Shown: positions 22,248 to 37,229, counted from the stretch's first letter. The stretch is 64,000 nucleotides of DNA from Phalacrocorax aristotelis (GCF_949628215.1 NC_134280.1:12659795-12723794), one strand, 5' to 3'. Numbers and translations are program-made. Notes: a model not told the origin generated them from the letters alone.

Positions 22248-25200
22248 AAGATGTAGGTCTAGGATCCCAGGTTGTTAAACACTGAAGTGGCAGGTGATGC
22301 TCTTCTGTCTCTTTCCTGGGAGAAGCTCTGTGGTTTCCATCAGCTCTTCTGTTTAAGCCATCTGCAATACTGCATGTGCTATTCAGCCAGTGCTTTGCTG
22401 CTATGTGAGCATATCCACTGCATGTAAAATGTCAGGGGGAGAGATGCTGACACCTCCCTACCTGCCAAACCTCCTGAGTGGAGGTTTGGGATGTATTGGA
22501 GAAATATTCTGCTCCATTCAAATCAGCGGCATGTAACATTGGCTTGCTGGTAGAACCTTAGTGCTTGGGTCTGGGCAGAGTGGGAAAAAGTGTTGATTTT
22601 GCTTCAGTGAAGAGGGAAAAAAAACCTATAAGGTGTCTTCCACACAAACAGCGGCCTTGGGCAGGCCTGCAATTTTCTGGACTGAGTTAAACAACTTTTG
22701 ATTCTCAATGGCCAGGATACTTCCTTCTCCCTCTGCTGTTCCCTGTCCCAGCCAGATCCAACAGGAATCTCACCTCTGTTCAAACCACACCCTAAATCCT
22801 TGTTGTCTTGTCTAGTTTTTATTTAGCACCACAAGAAATGAGTTTGTATCTAAATGCATTCTGCCTATCACCAAAAATACCTTTTTCCCTCTGGCTGCTT
22901 GCAAAGTGCCTTTAACTCCCCTCAGGGCTTTTCTGTATGAAGGGACAGCTGGTGTAGAACAATAGTGACTGATTTACACTGATCAATCCTCAAGTTACTG
23001 AAGGCATCTCTCTTGTACTAGCCACCCCGCAGTGCACATTTTTCAGACATGTGTCTGCAGTGTCTCCTGTTTCTCTTCCCAGCATCACTCTTCCATAGGT
23101 CCTGGGGGAAAAAACCTGAAGAAGAAATATTGTAAAAGAATTTAGTACTGGGAGGTGCATTTTCCTCTTCTTCACCCATGTGGCAATGGATCAGATGCTC
23201 TGGTTTTCCAGTTTTGGTTGTGTGTACTTTAGTCGCGGTACCTGCTAAAGAGACAGTCAAACTCAGTAACTGAAATGTTTTTTGCTCCCAGCCTGGTTTC
23301 AGCCCAACTCAGCCAAAGTTAGTTTAGTCCATTTATTTGGACCAAAATAGTCTTGGAGGTCACATATGGACCTGAGCTGGCAGATCAGAGGGGTGGGTAT
23401 CATCTAGTGAGAAAACAGCGTCAAGGAGCTAGGAGCAAACATAGATGCAGCTGAAGGATGTTAAGGACAACATCCTGACAGGGACATATGCTGCTTTCCC
23501 ACTTTGCTGGAGGGAAGGGCATAAAGCCTTATTTCCGGGAAACCCTTAACATAACAGGAGAGAGGATGGCTAAGCATGGTCTTTCCACCTGCTGCAGTTC
23601 ACCCCTCCTCTCCTGTTTCCTTTGTTTCACCACCTCAATGATTTGAACAGCTGCAGGAGAAGGCCCCAGGTAGTGCAGCTCTGTGTTCCTGCTGCTGGTG
23701 CTTATTTTTCTGGTGCATTTTACCTGTGCAGGTAGCTAGGATGAGTCCTGGCAGTGATTAGCTTTCACTGACAGCAATCAAATGGTGTTGCTTACTAACA
23801 AAAGGAGAGACAGTTGCATAAGGTACCTGCAGCTGCAGAGTAGATTTCCACTGGCCTGTGTTCCAAAGTGACAGCAGAGAACAGAGGCTGCTACATCGTC
23901 TTACCTTGGTAAGAAGCTCTAAACTTTGTTAATGTCTTGACTGTTTCCAGCAGTCTGGCTGAAAGTTTTCTCTTGGTCTCTAAATCAACTGCAATAGATA
24001 ACTTTATTAAAAAGGACACTGCCCAAATTCCCTCCATTTTGCTTTGGTATGAGTGGAGTGTGTGGTGAGAGCATGACCCAACAAGCATTACTTTGGAAGT
24101 CTCACCTACTGCATGGGATTCAAATAGTGCCTGCTCCCTTGTACTTCACGTGAGGGCAATTAGTGCATGTACATGGCAATTAGTGCTGCAAATGAAGTCA
24201 ACACGGGTATATTCTGCCTCTTTAATGGCTTGCTTTCCTCTTCTGCCAAAAGAGCAACCAAGCAGTCTCAAAGGAACCTGCTGCCTTCTGATATTTAATT
24301 TGCTTCAGGCTTACCTTGGTGTTCTACCTCTTTCTTCTGCTGCCCAGCCTGGCCCACCTGCCTGTTCCTGCTACCAGTGCTGCAGAGGAAATGATACCTA
24401 TTTCTAGCAAATCAGGCCATGACTTGCCCAATGTGCTGCAGTTGGGCCTTGCAGACCTCCAGCACCATCTCTCCTCGATGTGCTTTGTCACTCTATTTCT
24501 GACCTCTTCTCAGCATGTCACTGGTCTGGTTTCTGATGAACCGCACTGCAAGTGGCATTGCCTGGTAAAGGAACGTGCTGGTGGGTTGTAGAGCAATCCT
24601 CCTGTTGTCTTTTTGATTTAGGTATCACAGTGACAGGGGCCTTAAAATATCCATGATACCCAGTGTTTACTTGTGACCAACAGTGACTTTCTGGAGTATG
24701 TATATGCTGGAGTATAGACATCGTGTGTATAAACTCCCACTCAGCTGGGACTGACAATGGAAAAAATTGTAGGAAACTCACCAAACAACTTGGTGGTAGG
24801 GCTATCTCCTGTTTTGTTCTTGAGCTTCTCTGTTTTAAAGGAACCATCTGCTGTATAACTGTAAACACAGCAGACCGCTAGCAAGCTTTATCATCCAAGG
24901 GTCAGTATCCATCTAACGCAAACTGCTGGCAGGCTCCTGTGCCCTGTCTTTGTGTTGCTGCCACCACTTCTTCCAGGCTCTGAGCCTGTGGAATTGGGCA
25001 AAGTTAACTTTGCAAATCACAAGCTTCCTGCAGTGTGGTGACACATGCAAAACTGCTAGAAGCAGACAGACCCATGACTATACGAAGCTGGTATGTCACT
25101 TCAGCTGCACCCACACTGGATGTTAGTGCGGCTCTGTGAGTGAGTCAGGCTCAACAGCTGAGCGGGTGCATATTTTACAGTGTCTACTCTTGTCAGAGAT

Positions 25201-28200
25201 CTTCGGCAGGCAAAGCAGAGCACTCTGCAGAATCCCTTTTGCCTCTGCACGCCTTGCCCAGCAGCACAGGTCAGCAGTGAAGTGCAGAAGTGTTACTTGG
25301 AGAGGATGAGATCTGTGTTATAAGCATATCCTCACTGTGGGGCCTTGTGGCTTCGCATAGGGTAGGCTAGGCACAGCTTTCTTCTCATGCTTTTTTTGAA
25401 GTCGTGTTTTACTTATTGAGGCTTCTTCTAGAAGGAGGATGTGGAGGCTGCAAGGGTTAGATGGAGGGAAAGAGCGAGATTTTGAGGATGAAGGAGTGAC
25501 AACTTAGTTCATTAAGATGGGGAACTCTGAGGGGTTTCTCGGAGGAAGTGCTGACAGGAGTTATGCTGTACCAGACATGATTTTTCCTCAGCAGAAGAGA
25601 AGTCTCTAGCCTGGTTTAATGTACACAATGAACCTGCATAGCCTGGCAGAGCCACCAGAAGAAGTGTTTGCTGTGGCAGCATGAGTGTGTTTGTGGTGTG
25701 ACCCAGATCTGGGAACTGACTGGATTTGAAACTATCTGGGGAAGGATGAGGAGGAGGACAGTTGTAGATGTCCCAGGGGAAGGCAGGGCACATAACATGC
25801 TTGTTAGTGCTCATAAGGGTTCAGTATGAGCTAAATTGGCCAGAACACAGCTCTTGAGGTGGTCATTTCTGGTTTAATGCATTTAACAAATGCGCTCTGA
25901 CCTGGACCGCATCGGAAGAAAAGAGGAGAAAGGAGTTAACACTTTCACTATTAACAGACAGGCCAGATCATAGGGCCTGAGCAGGCCCAAGTCCTGATGC
26001 ATGCCTTTAATTTAATCTCTGGTCTCTAGCAACTCTTTTTAATTTGTCAGTTTTGTCTTTGTTAAACTGATGAGGAAATTAATGCGTGTTTATAGAGACC
26101 ACACCACAAGTGATATGAGAAGCAACTAGTTAATGTTTAGCAAAGTTCACCTGAAGATGAGTGACACACAAGTGCCGTTCTGATTGTATCAAGATTACTC
26201 TTGGAGCAAAAATGCTACTTTAAAGAATTATTTTTGTCCCCTTAATCATTGGCCTTGCAGGTGAGCTTAAAATATTCATCCAGCTAATAACATATAGAAT
26301 TACAAAAGCAGAGGTGTGTATATCCCTACAACCTAGAGAGAGATGTATGTCAGGTGAATGAACCCAGGAAAGAGCCATGCTAAAAAAGCATGCAGAGCAA
26401 AGTGACTGAGATGGCAGAATGCCCCAAAGGAAGCTTTCAACAAGGGTGATTCATTAGCAGTCAGTCCTTTTTCTTTTCCTGCCCTGCTATATTTACATTT
26501 TGAAATGTGTGCACGTCTCATGGAAATGGCCTTCCTAGCTGAAGTGTTCTTTTAAATGGGAGAACAGAAGATTATGTGCTCTATGTTTGATAGACTGTGA
26601 GGTTTGGACTACAAATAAAACTTTCTTTAATGTATATAGTCTGTAAGGTGTTGCTAAAATCTTGTACTGATAGCACCATGGTGGTTTGGGCTGTGATTTC
26701 AACCTGCCTGCGGAGACACCCGAATTCCAGGCCTGGGTTGATACAAAAAGGAGAGACCTTGAATTTCACAGATAATCCACACATATCCTGGCTGTTTCAG
26801 TGTGTGCTGGTTATACCTGTGAATCCTTTTGCATCCAGAAATCCCACTGAAATCAAGGGAAATGTCCTACCGAGGGGATATGCAGAGTCGTGTGAGCCAC
26901 ATGAACTACTGAGACCCATGCTCTAGCCCTGTGGAAGAGTGGCTGTCCAGGAGCAGCAAAAGTGCACCTCTGATTTCTGCCTAGCGCTCCCAGCGGTATG
27001 CTGTGTCATGCTTGCAAGGCTCATGCTATTAATGTGCAGGTATGATGAGGTTTCCTTCATCAGTGTTACGCTAGCAACAGCCACCAGCTCCTGATTCAGT
27101 TAAACCCAGGCATGATGTGGGCAGACTAGTAGCTGTGATTTACAGGGCTCTGTTGGAATAGAAAGCCTGTTGTCTGTCAACACGTTGTCCAGGCAGCGCA
27201 ATAGGGCAAGGTAAGCACTGGAAAAGCAAGGTCACAGAGCTGACAATACCAGATTGTATTGTTTGACCCTGAGCGAGCGGTTTACATGCCTTGCTTCTGT
27301 TATTCTGAGTGAAACCAGAATAGTGGTTGCTTTTAGAAAAAGTACTTTATGGTTTGTGGGTGGAAAGCATTTGTCTGAGTGTGAAGCATTTCTCTTGTAG
27401 AAAGAATTATTCTTGCTTGCCATAGTTTCCCATTCTCAGACCTGGTTTTCGGGGAGATCAGATACACTGGTTCCTTTTGAAGATGGAAATCTCTTTGTAG
27501 GTGTTCTGTGTTTCATTCATCGCGATCCATCTGGAAATGCATTTTGGAACAATCTGTATTGTTTGTGGCTTTGGCTGGATTTGCATTCTCCAAATAGCAG
27601 AGTGTGGTTTAAGCTTTATAATGGGCTATATGGTGTCTTTGGCTTGGTTCCAGCACAGGTTGGGAAGGACTGAAAGGAATTCTCTTTAGGTCTGTAAGGT
27701 GCTAGCAAAACACTAAGTATCTAGTAGCAGAAGCTGGATTGAAAGCTTAGTTACAAGCAGCTTGTGTGGTATAATTTGGTGGTCTCAGGCTACCAAAAAA
27801 ACCCCCAAAAATGCAGAGTGCCTTTCTTGTAGAGGACTCCAGCAGGTAAATCTGATTCATAGTGGAGAATCAGTTACTGATCCAGGTTGCTCCTTAGAAG
27901 TGGCCTCTCTGGCTCAATATTGGTACAGTGGATTGTCAGCTTTCATGGCATCGTTTCCTTGCTCTTGCTAGTCCATGACCTTTTTCCAAATTCATAGGCT
28001 GTTGCCCAGTCTGTTTGGAAATGGCACGTGTACCTGCCAGGTGAGCCGGCACCTTTTCTTTCTAGGTAACGTGGTGCCTAGAAGAATTGCAAGAATTTAA
28101 GCCTGTTAAGCCACAGACTCTCTTAGAAGTTGTTTTTTTTTTCACTCCTCAGTGGGACAGGAGCAGATATTATAATTAACCTCTCCCCCTACCTCCCAGC

Positions 28201-31200
28201 TAGCTTTCCGTTGAGTGTCTGCGTTTTTAGATTCTGTCTGTCTGCGGTCCAGCCCCAAGACAGTTAAATTTAATAAATAAATAATGATAAAAATAGTCTC
28301 TGAGGACTTGGCAGGCAGTAGGCCAGGGAATCTGGGCAAGTCACCAGCAGCTCTTCCACTTGAAATCTAAAGTTAACTCAGGCTATGGTGCTCACATCGG
28401 TCTGTTCAGATTATTTCTTTGAAAAGTGCCTTTCCCTTCCCCACCTCAGATGGTACCCTGTGCCTGCTATCCTCCAGCATGGGCACCAGGGCTTCAGTGT
28501 GAACGTGGGGATGCTCAGCCCAGCACTGGAGGGGGGAGCACCTGGTTGGAGGCAAAAGGCTGTGGTGTCAGTACTTCCCTGAATGCAGGCTGGGGCATCA
28601 ATTCAGGCAAGACCTTTGTAAGTGCCAAAACCACAGAAAAACTTCAGCTGGAGCAAGTGGGTCAGCCACAAGACACAAGGGTGGAGGAAACCAGCCCCTC
28701 TGAGTTCTGGCATTTGCAGTGCTAACTGCTCGGTCTGTTCAGTCTGCTCTGATTTTTTGGCCGATGCTATGTGGGCTCCATTTTAAACCCGGGGGTGACT
28801 TTTCATTGTGTGATGTCCCACCCTGATCTCAAAGTTATATCTCAGGGTAGGAGCTGTCACACTGCATGCCTTTATATTCCCATTTCCTCTTATGCTATAT
28901 ATTCACAGCATATGATTCCAGGAGCTGAAAGAAATCCAGCTGAATCCTAGGCGGGTGGTTACCACTATCAAGAATATCTGGGAAATTATGTATCCAAGAA
29001 AATGCATGCCCTCTGGTGAGAAACAGCCTGCCAGCAGGTGGGAAGGTTTAGAGTAAAAGAGCTGAGATTTCTACTTTAAGGAGAAGCGATGGGGCCTGGA
29101 AGGGCAAAGCTGTATGGACTTATCTGCACACAACAATCAGCACAGTTCCAGCAGCATCAAACCTACAACAATGAAGTTGAAAGTACAAATGCAAACTTGT
29201 GCTTTCTCACCCATCCCTGCCAGAAACACTCCCCAAACCAGCCTTGCTTTGCTCAACTTGGTTGATAGCTATTTTAAACCCTCCAAAAGGTTCAGATTTG
29301 ATTTTCTTTAGACATGTATCTGAAAGAGTGCTCACAGTAGGAACTAGAGGCAACGGGGTTTAACTGCAGCCCCCACAGGCTTTAAAAATCCTTAGTGTGG
29401 GATAGTCAAACATCCCCAGATAGGCACACACCTGCTGCACTAGTATGGGCATGGAAATTCCAGCAAAGGCTGGTTTGGGGCATGGTACCTTTGTCTTGCT
29501 GGCAAGGCTGGGCATGGTTTTTGTTTTTATTTTTTTTGTTTCCCCTTAGCTTTGTCTTCTGTGTTAATAACGTGGCCCAGAGAACTGGCAAGCTAGCAAA
29601 GATAAATGCACTTTTCAGATCTCGTATCTTGCAAGCCAGTCCCTGGGGGTCTGTCTGTCAGTAGTCTCACCAGGAGCTGGGAGTGTAAAATAAGGTGTTC
29701 ACAGTAGGGGGGAAGTTGGCCAGTAGGCTGACAAAGGAGGAGGTACCTAAAGTACTTCTGGGCCCAACACCAGGGATGGTCTCAGGTGATGTGGGGTAAC
29801 TAGGGAGAGGAAATACCTTTGAATGTCTGAGATGTCTACTCCATTTTGGGCCATCTGGGGACGCACATTGTTTCCGAAGGAGGCAGAATGTTGAATCAGG
29901 GAGCTACTGCAACACCGACTCACCTGTCCAGGGCTCTGTCTGCAGCAGTGCATTATTTGGGCTATGATGGACCAACGGACCTCTAAAGGAGGAGCACTGA
30001 GAATATCCAAGGAAGATCTGTGATTCAGCATGGACTAGAATTACAGTTTTCTTTATTTGTAGCTCTTTCTCCATGCATTTAGGAGCCCACCATGCCCACT
30101 TTCATTGGCCTGTCCACTGTTTTTATAAAAGCCTGCCAATCTGTGGAGGAGCATAAGTAAACTCTGGGTGAAACTTTGGTGCTTGATCTTTCTGAGGCAT
30201 ATGACTCAAACTAAAGCAGCCTTAAAGAATCAACAGTCTAAGATGTGCGTGGGAAAGGCTGGTAAGCAGAGGGCTTCTGGGTGCCTGTGTTGTCAGCTGC
30301 CAAATTTAGGTAGGGAATTTACTCTGATAGGAGCAAACTAGCACCAGTCCTGCAAGGAGCAAATTCTGAGAGAAAATCAGTGGCTTTAGTTGCAGAACTG
30401 GAGCCTCTCAGTACTTGGGAACTTCATACCCTTTGCAGTGTGACAAAAAACAAGTGTTAATTTTGAGCACTTTGTAAATGCCCTTCTAGAGGGGAGAGCC
30501 CTTAGTTTCTATTACAAAGCTGACGTGGCAGGGCAGGGTGCTCTCTTTTCCTTTGGCACCAGATCCACATACTACATCAGTGAAAAAGTGGGACCTCCTT
30601 CAGGACTTCACTGTAGTATTGGTGGGGTGAGTAAATTGCAAGGGCTGCTTTCTAGCTGGAGCAAGTCCACATAGCTCAGAGCTCCAAGTGGGTCTCATCT
30701 CAGGGACAGGCTTTGTCCTTCTTGGCCTGTAGCATTGGACCGATGTGACTGATTTGTCATGGAAATATGTAAAGTTGTATAACTGGTCATGACCTGTGAC
30801 CCCACGTAATCTGGAAGGTGATGGATTTCCTTTGGTTCAGCAGCCATCACAGGATATACTTAAATACAAATTCTCAGAAGACTCAAGTACTTTTTGTAAC
30901 GGGCTTTTACCCTTTGTGCTGCAGCAGCTCACCTGGTATTAACCTGGATGTGGGGCAACCCTGCATTAAGACAGTTTGTTCATTTCAGTTAGTTAATAGT
31001 TAAGTACTTGGGTCCTGCTGCAGTGACTGCTTAACTTAATAGTTCATTGACTTCAGAGGGTCTGGGATAATGTTGATAATACGTACTTACAGCTTCTATT
31101 CCCTGCATAGCTGGAAAAAAATACTTTGTGTAGGTGTGGGAAGAAAGGCTGGGTGGATTTTTATACCCAAATAGAAGGTAGTTATAGAAGTAGGAATCAT

Positions 31201-34200
31201 AGGAGTAGTTTTGCTGATTCAGTGAAGTCTATCTAGTCTGTAAAGGCTTTAAATAAAAATACCCGTATGCCAGGAAGGGATGGAGAGGAACTGTGAGATC
31301 AGCAGGCTGTCAAGCAGAAGACAAAGCAGGCAAACTAATTACATCTTGGCAAAAAAGTGTAATTAGGAAAGAAAGGTCGTTGCTTAGCTGGCTGAGCACC
31401 CCTCCCCCTGCTGTGTATCCCAGCCCTCTTGGATGGCACTCCTTGGAGATTCCTGCAGAGCAGCACCCACTTGAGTTATCTATTTACCAGGAGACATTTG
31501 CAAGTAGACAAAAAGGGAACAGTTTGTTCTCAGGAGCTCCCCGTGGCTCAGGGAGGTACAGCCTCCAGCTCAGCTGTGACCAAAGGGCCAGTTTATCCCT
31601 GGGATAACCCCATCAAAACCAGTGCCATGCTCTGGGGTCCCTTGCTGTTTAAAGAATGGTGGTGGTCAGCTCCTTGAGCGGTTGTGTTCACTAAACCCTG
31701 TCATCACTAAAAAGAAACAAACTTCATAGCCTTTGGCAAAGGCTTTTCAACTGCAACCAGCAGCAACTGTGTGCATTTCTGCTGACAGATGCCATGTTGT
31801 TTTCTTGACAGAGTTGCCATCACTTTCTCTGTTTATTCAGTTAACTTTTTGCCTTAATTCTCTGCTGTTTTTACCACCCCTCTGTCCAAGAGACTGGTCC
31901 GTTTTTTCAGCTTCTGTCTCCTTGCCAAGCTATTGCTGCATACAGGCAAAAGGGAGTGTCTTTGCTGTCTCCCACCACTATTTTTTTGTTGTTGTTGCTT
32001 CCAATAGCTCTGACTCCTTCCCTGTAACCAGATGGTTTTTGTTGGTGGTCATCACCTTCTCTACTTTCATTGTCAGTTTCCCCTGGTTCTGTCTTTCCTG
32101 TCCCAGTGTGTCTTCCTGATACTTCTAGCCACCATCTTTTTGCATTATTGGATTTGCTTCTCTTGACAATTAGAAGGTAGGTAGAGCCCATAGAAGTAGG
32201 GAAGACACTGGAGGCTTTATTTAAATGGTTGTGGTTTACAGACCTAGAAGGAGAAACTGTGGCTTACAGTGGACAGGGATGTGGGATGAGACCGTGGCTC
32301 TCGTGCTGGCTGTCACTAAGATACTCGTTTACATTGGGTGCATCGCTGCTCAGGGATCCCTATCTGTAAAATGAGGAAACATGTAAAACCTTTTTCCTAC
32401 TAGTGAAAAGTACTGACTCCTACTGCATTTGGGAAGAGAGTCCATTTTATCTTAAGGTCCACTGGCAGTGGTGGTAATGGTCCAGTTTAGCTTAGAAACA
32501 CGTGAACATTGAAGAATGTAAAAAGTAAAAGGCAGTTAGACTGCTGCAGCAGCTGGTGCTAGATACCAGCACACCTATTCTTCAGTTAATGGCATTGTAC
32601 TAGTGAAATAATACCAGAGTCAATGAGAGTCTCTGAACGTGCGCTTGAAAGCTGCAATTAAAGCTGTTTACCTTTCATTAACTTGTTTAGCTTTTACAAG
32701 TCACATGAAACATGAACGTGTGTGTCTAGAGAGCAGTACTTTTACATATGGAGTAATGTTTGAATGTTTAAAAAATAAAGTAGCTTTTAAAAATACTTCT
32801 ATTGAGGTAAACAAAAAATGTTCTTGTAATCTGTTGCTGCTTTCTCTGCGTGTCAAATTTGCTTTTGTTTTGCATTTGACTTGGCTGCTTCTACTCCAAA
32901 ATTTTTGCATTTTGGTTCTGTTAAATATTTCCTTCTTCAATTAATCTTCCCATTTAGAGTCCATGCTCCAAAGGAGTATGCTGCACAATGTTTCCATCTC
33001 ATGCCAGTGCTCCTAATTTAATATTTGAGATAGTATTAACTTTTCCAGATAAATGAAATGAATTTTGGTAATCTAACCCTTACTGCATGGGGATTTCCTA
33101 AAAGAATTTTTTGGTAAACGTCAGTGTTTCATGAAGTCTATGTACCTTCCTTTCAGTCGATTTGCTTTACAGAGAACAAAGAAGGAAATTGGATGAGGCT
33201 TTTCTGTCTGTGACCATGGATTGACTGAGTTCCTTCCCCTCTTTTTACTTTATTTTCCATGTTTCCACTTTATTTTCCAAATTCATTTTCTATGTTTGTA
33301 ATAAAAGAACAATAATGACCAATTTGAGCCACAGTTAATTTACCTTAAAGGGTAAATGAATTGAAAAATATTCTCAGATCCTCTGTTAAGAGGTGGGGTG
33401 GCAGAGGTTTTTAGAATTCCTGAATGTCATATAAATTTAATTTCTTTACTGTTGGTGACTTATACCCAGTCACCATTCTGCTCTCAGGTATTTGTGTATC
33501 ACCACCAACCACACCATTGTATCTAAGGGTCGGGAGGCAACAATCCTCCAAACTTGTAATTAAGAACTAAATTTTAGCTGGCAGCATTTCACCGCTGTCA
33601 GTGGACGGATAGGAAAGTACCTGCAATTCCTTCTGGTTTACAGGATGGCTTGTCCACTCTTAGCCTTGTAGGAGAAAGAAGATAACAAGCTAATTAGTAG
33701 AGACTGTACTATTCAGAGCCTCTTTTTTTCCCCTCCCTATCTCCTGTGTCAATAAACTAAATTTTGAATAATATTTAGCAAAATTATTGTGTGGCTCAGT
33801 GATCTTTGTTATAGCAGTAGAAGGACACACTAGGAAATAAATAAAGACTAAGTTTGCTTATCCTAAAAAAAAATGGGTGGGAGTCCATGGTATCAGAACA
33901 GTTTCTGGTGTATCAAATAAAAGGGTCAGACATCAGAAGAAACCTTTTCTATGTGTATAAAGTCTGATCTGAATATCTTTTTATAGGATACAGGTAGATG
34001 TGAGGCTATGTATTAAAGTTACCTGAAACTGATCAACTTTCAAAAAACTTTCCACAGACAGGGCATGTGTGGATACTATGCAACAGCTTTCACTCTCTTA
34101 AGCCAGTATGAATCTTGCACGGGCTGAGGAAGTAAACATCCAGGGGGTTATTTCAGACTTACACGGATGCATTATGCAAATGCGATCTAGTTCCATCTTG

Positions 34201-35459
34201 AAACATTAGGGATCTTTCCATTGCCTTTGTAGGAAATCAGGTTAGCCTGCGGAGCAGAACAGTTCCTGTTGACAGTTTCCACCCTTTACTATTTCTGAGG
34301 TTCGTTAGTTTTCCTGAAGGAGCAGTACGCTGGAATGGAGATGGAAATTTGGAACTCTGCTGAATACTGTAGGTGCCATTTCCCAATTTAGAGCTCCTGG
34401 TTTTGCCTCTGTCTCTTAATGGTTTCACATGGATGTAAGTCCTTTCTATAATAATCTCTGCCAAAGTAGGTTGACCTTTGGGACCATCACCTAAAACTAC
34501 CTATTTACTAAGGGCTTTTTCAGAATAACAGAGCAACTTCTATCAGGAGCAAAGGACTGTCTATATGACTGAATTTACAGGCTTTGGATAGTGTCTAGTG
34601 TATTTTATTACCTTTGGTATCACTGACAAATGCTATTGTGGATTGTGACATTTTAATTACTATGGTTCTTAGGACCACAGATAGGATATTTTAAACTCCA
34701 AGTATTTACAATGAATGAGAAAATACTGGAATGGTAGAAGTACTCCATATGGAAATCTCTCAAATATCAGAATCTGTCCTAAAAGCAAGGTATTTTAATA
34801 CAGTTGCATTCTTTCAGGAGAAAGAACGATGCAAAGGTGAAAGCTGGTCTGATGCCCCAAGATGAAATTGGATGAAAGTCCTGGATACTGAGGTGTTTGC
34901 TCCTCAGACTGGAATCAGAAGCTCAGATGTAGGCATCATGGGCTCTTTGTACAAGGAAAGTTGCAGGATGATGCAAATAAGCAATAACATGCTGAGAAGA
35001 AACATAGCGTTTTCTCTATTTAAATACCTAATTAAGGGGATGCATTTAGGCACTTGCTCCAGAGCACAGAAACCTTCCCGAACCAGGCACCTATATGTAT
35101 TCTTCAAAGCATAGTCAGGGAGAAAGTAATAATTTAATAATTGGAGCAGTGGCCACCTGGTGTTTGTGTTTTGGGTTTTTTTCAGGGCTTTGAAAAAAGC
35201 TCTTGCTTCCAAGGGAACTGTGGAGGGATTTTAAACCTACTAACAGTAGACTTGCATTTCCTAGATAGCTTTTCCATAGCTCATCAAGGCAAGGCTGCCT
35301 AGGAACCAGAGCAACATCGATTTTATTAAAATACTGAAATCTCTCTTCAATGACTTTTGCAAGTCTTCCAAAATAGCTTCTTGTTTGTGCAAATGGTTTT
35401 GTACCAGGCACTTTTCCTCAAACTTTGGTGGTTGTTTAGGTATCTCTAATCTAATTTAG
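22248..35459 (+). other. ADCY5 intron 1, second segment
   Basis: No supported exon, RNA gene or clear mobile element. Reading frames of 90-130 codons occur on both strands (for example 24518-24868 minus and 31733-32119 plus), but none shows a recognisable domain, and such lengths are expected by chance. An imperfect tandem duplication with ACTTTATTTTCCA units lies at about 33245-33280. A stretch at 32330-32380 faintly resembles the tail of an ancient SINE but is too weak to call. Confidence 0.6.
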
Positions 35460-36254
35460 GTGTGAACCTCATGAAGTTTGACATGGGCAAGTGCAAGGTC
35501 CTGTAATTGGGTTGGGGCAATCCCAAGCACAAATATAGGTTGGGTGGAGAATGGATTGAAAGCAGCCTTGAGAAGGTGGACTTGAGGATGTTCGTTGATG
35601 AGGAGCTCAGTGTGACCTGGCAATGTGCGCTTGCAGCCCAGAAAGCCAACTGTATCCTGGGCCTTATCAAAAGTTGTGTGACCAGCAGGTCAAAGGAGGT
35701 GATTCTCCCTCTCTACTCTGCTCTCCTGAGAACCCACCTGGAGTACTGTGTTCAGCTCTTGGGTCCTCAACATAAGAAGGACATGGACCTATTGGAGCAA
35801 GTCCAGAGGAGGGCCACGAAGATGATCAGAGGGCTGACGCAGCTCTCCGATGAAGACAGGCTGAGAGAGTTGGGGTTGTTCAGCCTGGAGAAGAGAAGGC
35901 TCCGGGGAGACCTTATAGCAGCCTTCCAGTACCTCAAGGGGGCCTGCAAGAAAGCTGGAGAGGGACTTTTTACAATGGCATGTAGTGATAGGACAAGGGG
36001 TAATGGCTTTAAACTGAAAGAAGGTAGATTTAGATTAGACGTAAGGAAGAAATTCTTCACTGTGAGGGTGGTGAGGTACTGGAACAAGTTGCCTAGAGAG
36101 GTTGTGGATGCCCCATCCCTGGAAGCGTTCAAGGCCAGGTTGGATGGGGCTTTGAGCAACCTGGTTTAGTGGAAGGTGTCCCTGCCTATGGCAGCAGGGA
36201 GTTGGAACTAAATGATCTTTAAGGCCCCTTACAACCAAAACCATTCTGTGATTT
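35460..36254 (+). mobile_element. CR1 retrotransposon, 5'-truncated 3' segment
   Basis: Translation gives the CR1 ORF2 C-terminal region, about 235 codons. It begins near the conserved LMKFDMGKCKVL segment and continues through ILGLIKSCVTSRSKEVILPLYSALLR, LGLFSLEKRRLRGDLIAAFQYL and FFTVRVVRYWNKLPREVVDAPSLEAFK. The catalytic reverse-transcriptase core is missing. An in-frame TAA at 35504-35506 interrupts the first part, and the remaining 220 codons (35507-36169) are open. The 3' UTR ends with a CR1-type AAATGATCTTTAAGGCCC segment and one ATTCTGTG octamer near 36243. It is inactive and in the same orientation as the host gene. Confidence 0.93.
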
Positions 36255-37229
36255 TAGTTACCAGGGAAACCAGCCTGGTCGCTATCAATCTAAGGTGTTC
36301 TAGACAAGCTTAGGATAACTCATGTACAAAGCAATTAATATTTTTATCTTCTAATTCTAACCCCTAGGACAAACTCCCAAATGGATATACAAAACTTCAT
36401 GAACTCTTTGAGATAAATATTTTTAAACTTCCTCTGCTGGAGGAGGGGTTCCTAAATATTATAGTTGGCAAATTGCTAGTCTTCTGACAGCAAGGTTAGG
36501 TGTGAATTTTCTGCAAGTACTTCATTGCAATCAGTTTGAGAAGTTTTATTTTGTTCCTTTACAGTTATGAAATTGGACACAGAATGTATATATCCATATT
36601 AAGTGGAAATGTTAAGATAATTGTGGGAGTGGTCACAGTTAAAAGAAAAAGCAATTAATCTAAACAAATAATTTAAATGTTGCTTTTGGCTGTGAGGCAT
36701 GTTAGGCTTGGCTTATACCTGAGATTTCTAGCAGCTGAGTATTTATTTTGAAGTATGATGATTTCTTATATCAACATGGCTCTTAGCTTGTATTCAGTTA
36801 TGTGACAGTATGCAGTGTCTTTTACGGAAAGGCTTGTGTTTTTTTACATAAATAAAATGTTTTAAGTTTAGTCATAGTAATGTAGTTTCATCCATGCTAG
36901 GGAAGTTGCGCTGCTTTTCATGAGAGTGGTAGAGCTAGATACACCACCACAGGATGTTAACAAGGCTTTTATTCCAGGCTGTTGGATTTTGAGTTTTTGT
37001 TTCAGGAGCATGTGACCCTCTCATGTGATGAGAGAAGAGATTGATGAAACTGCCAGAAATTTGTTTGTCATGCCCTTGGATTGACAACCTGTGCAGCAGG
37101 CATTGGTGCTTCTCCCAGTGTTGGAAGGAGCCATTTTCTTAAAAGCCCCATTTGCTGTGAGGAGAAGGCCTGCTAGAACACTTAAAGAAGTGGCTGAAAC
37201 CACCTTGTTACTGTACTGGTTATATCTGA
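36255..37229 (+). other. ADCY5 intron 1, between two LINE fragments
   Basis: AT-rich sequence with no reading frame or motif that I can interpret. Some of it may be further decayed LINE sequence, given the neighbours on both sides. Confidence 0.5.

Noticed and set aside
32330..32380. SINE-like tail (CTATCTGTAAAATGAGG)
   Set aside because: It resembles the end of MIR-type SINEs over only about 17 bases, with no matching body upstream. Too short to call.
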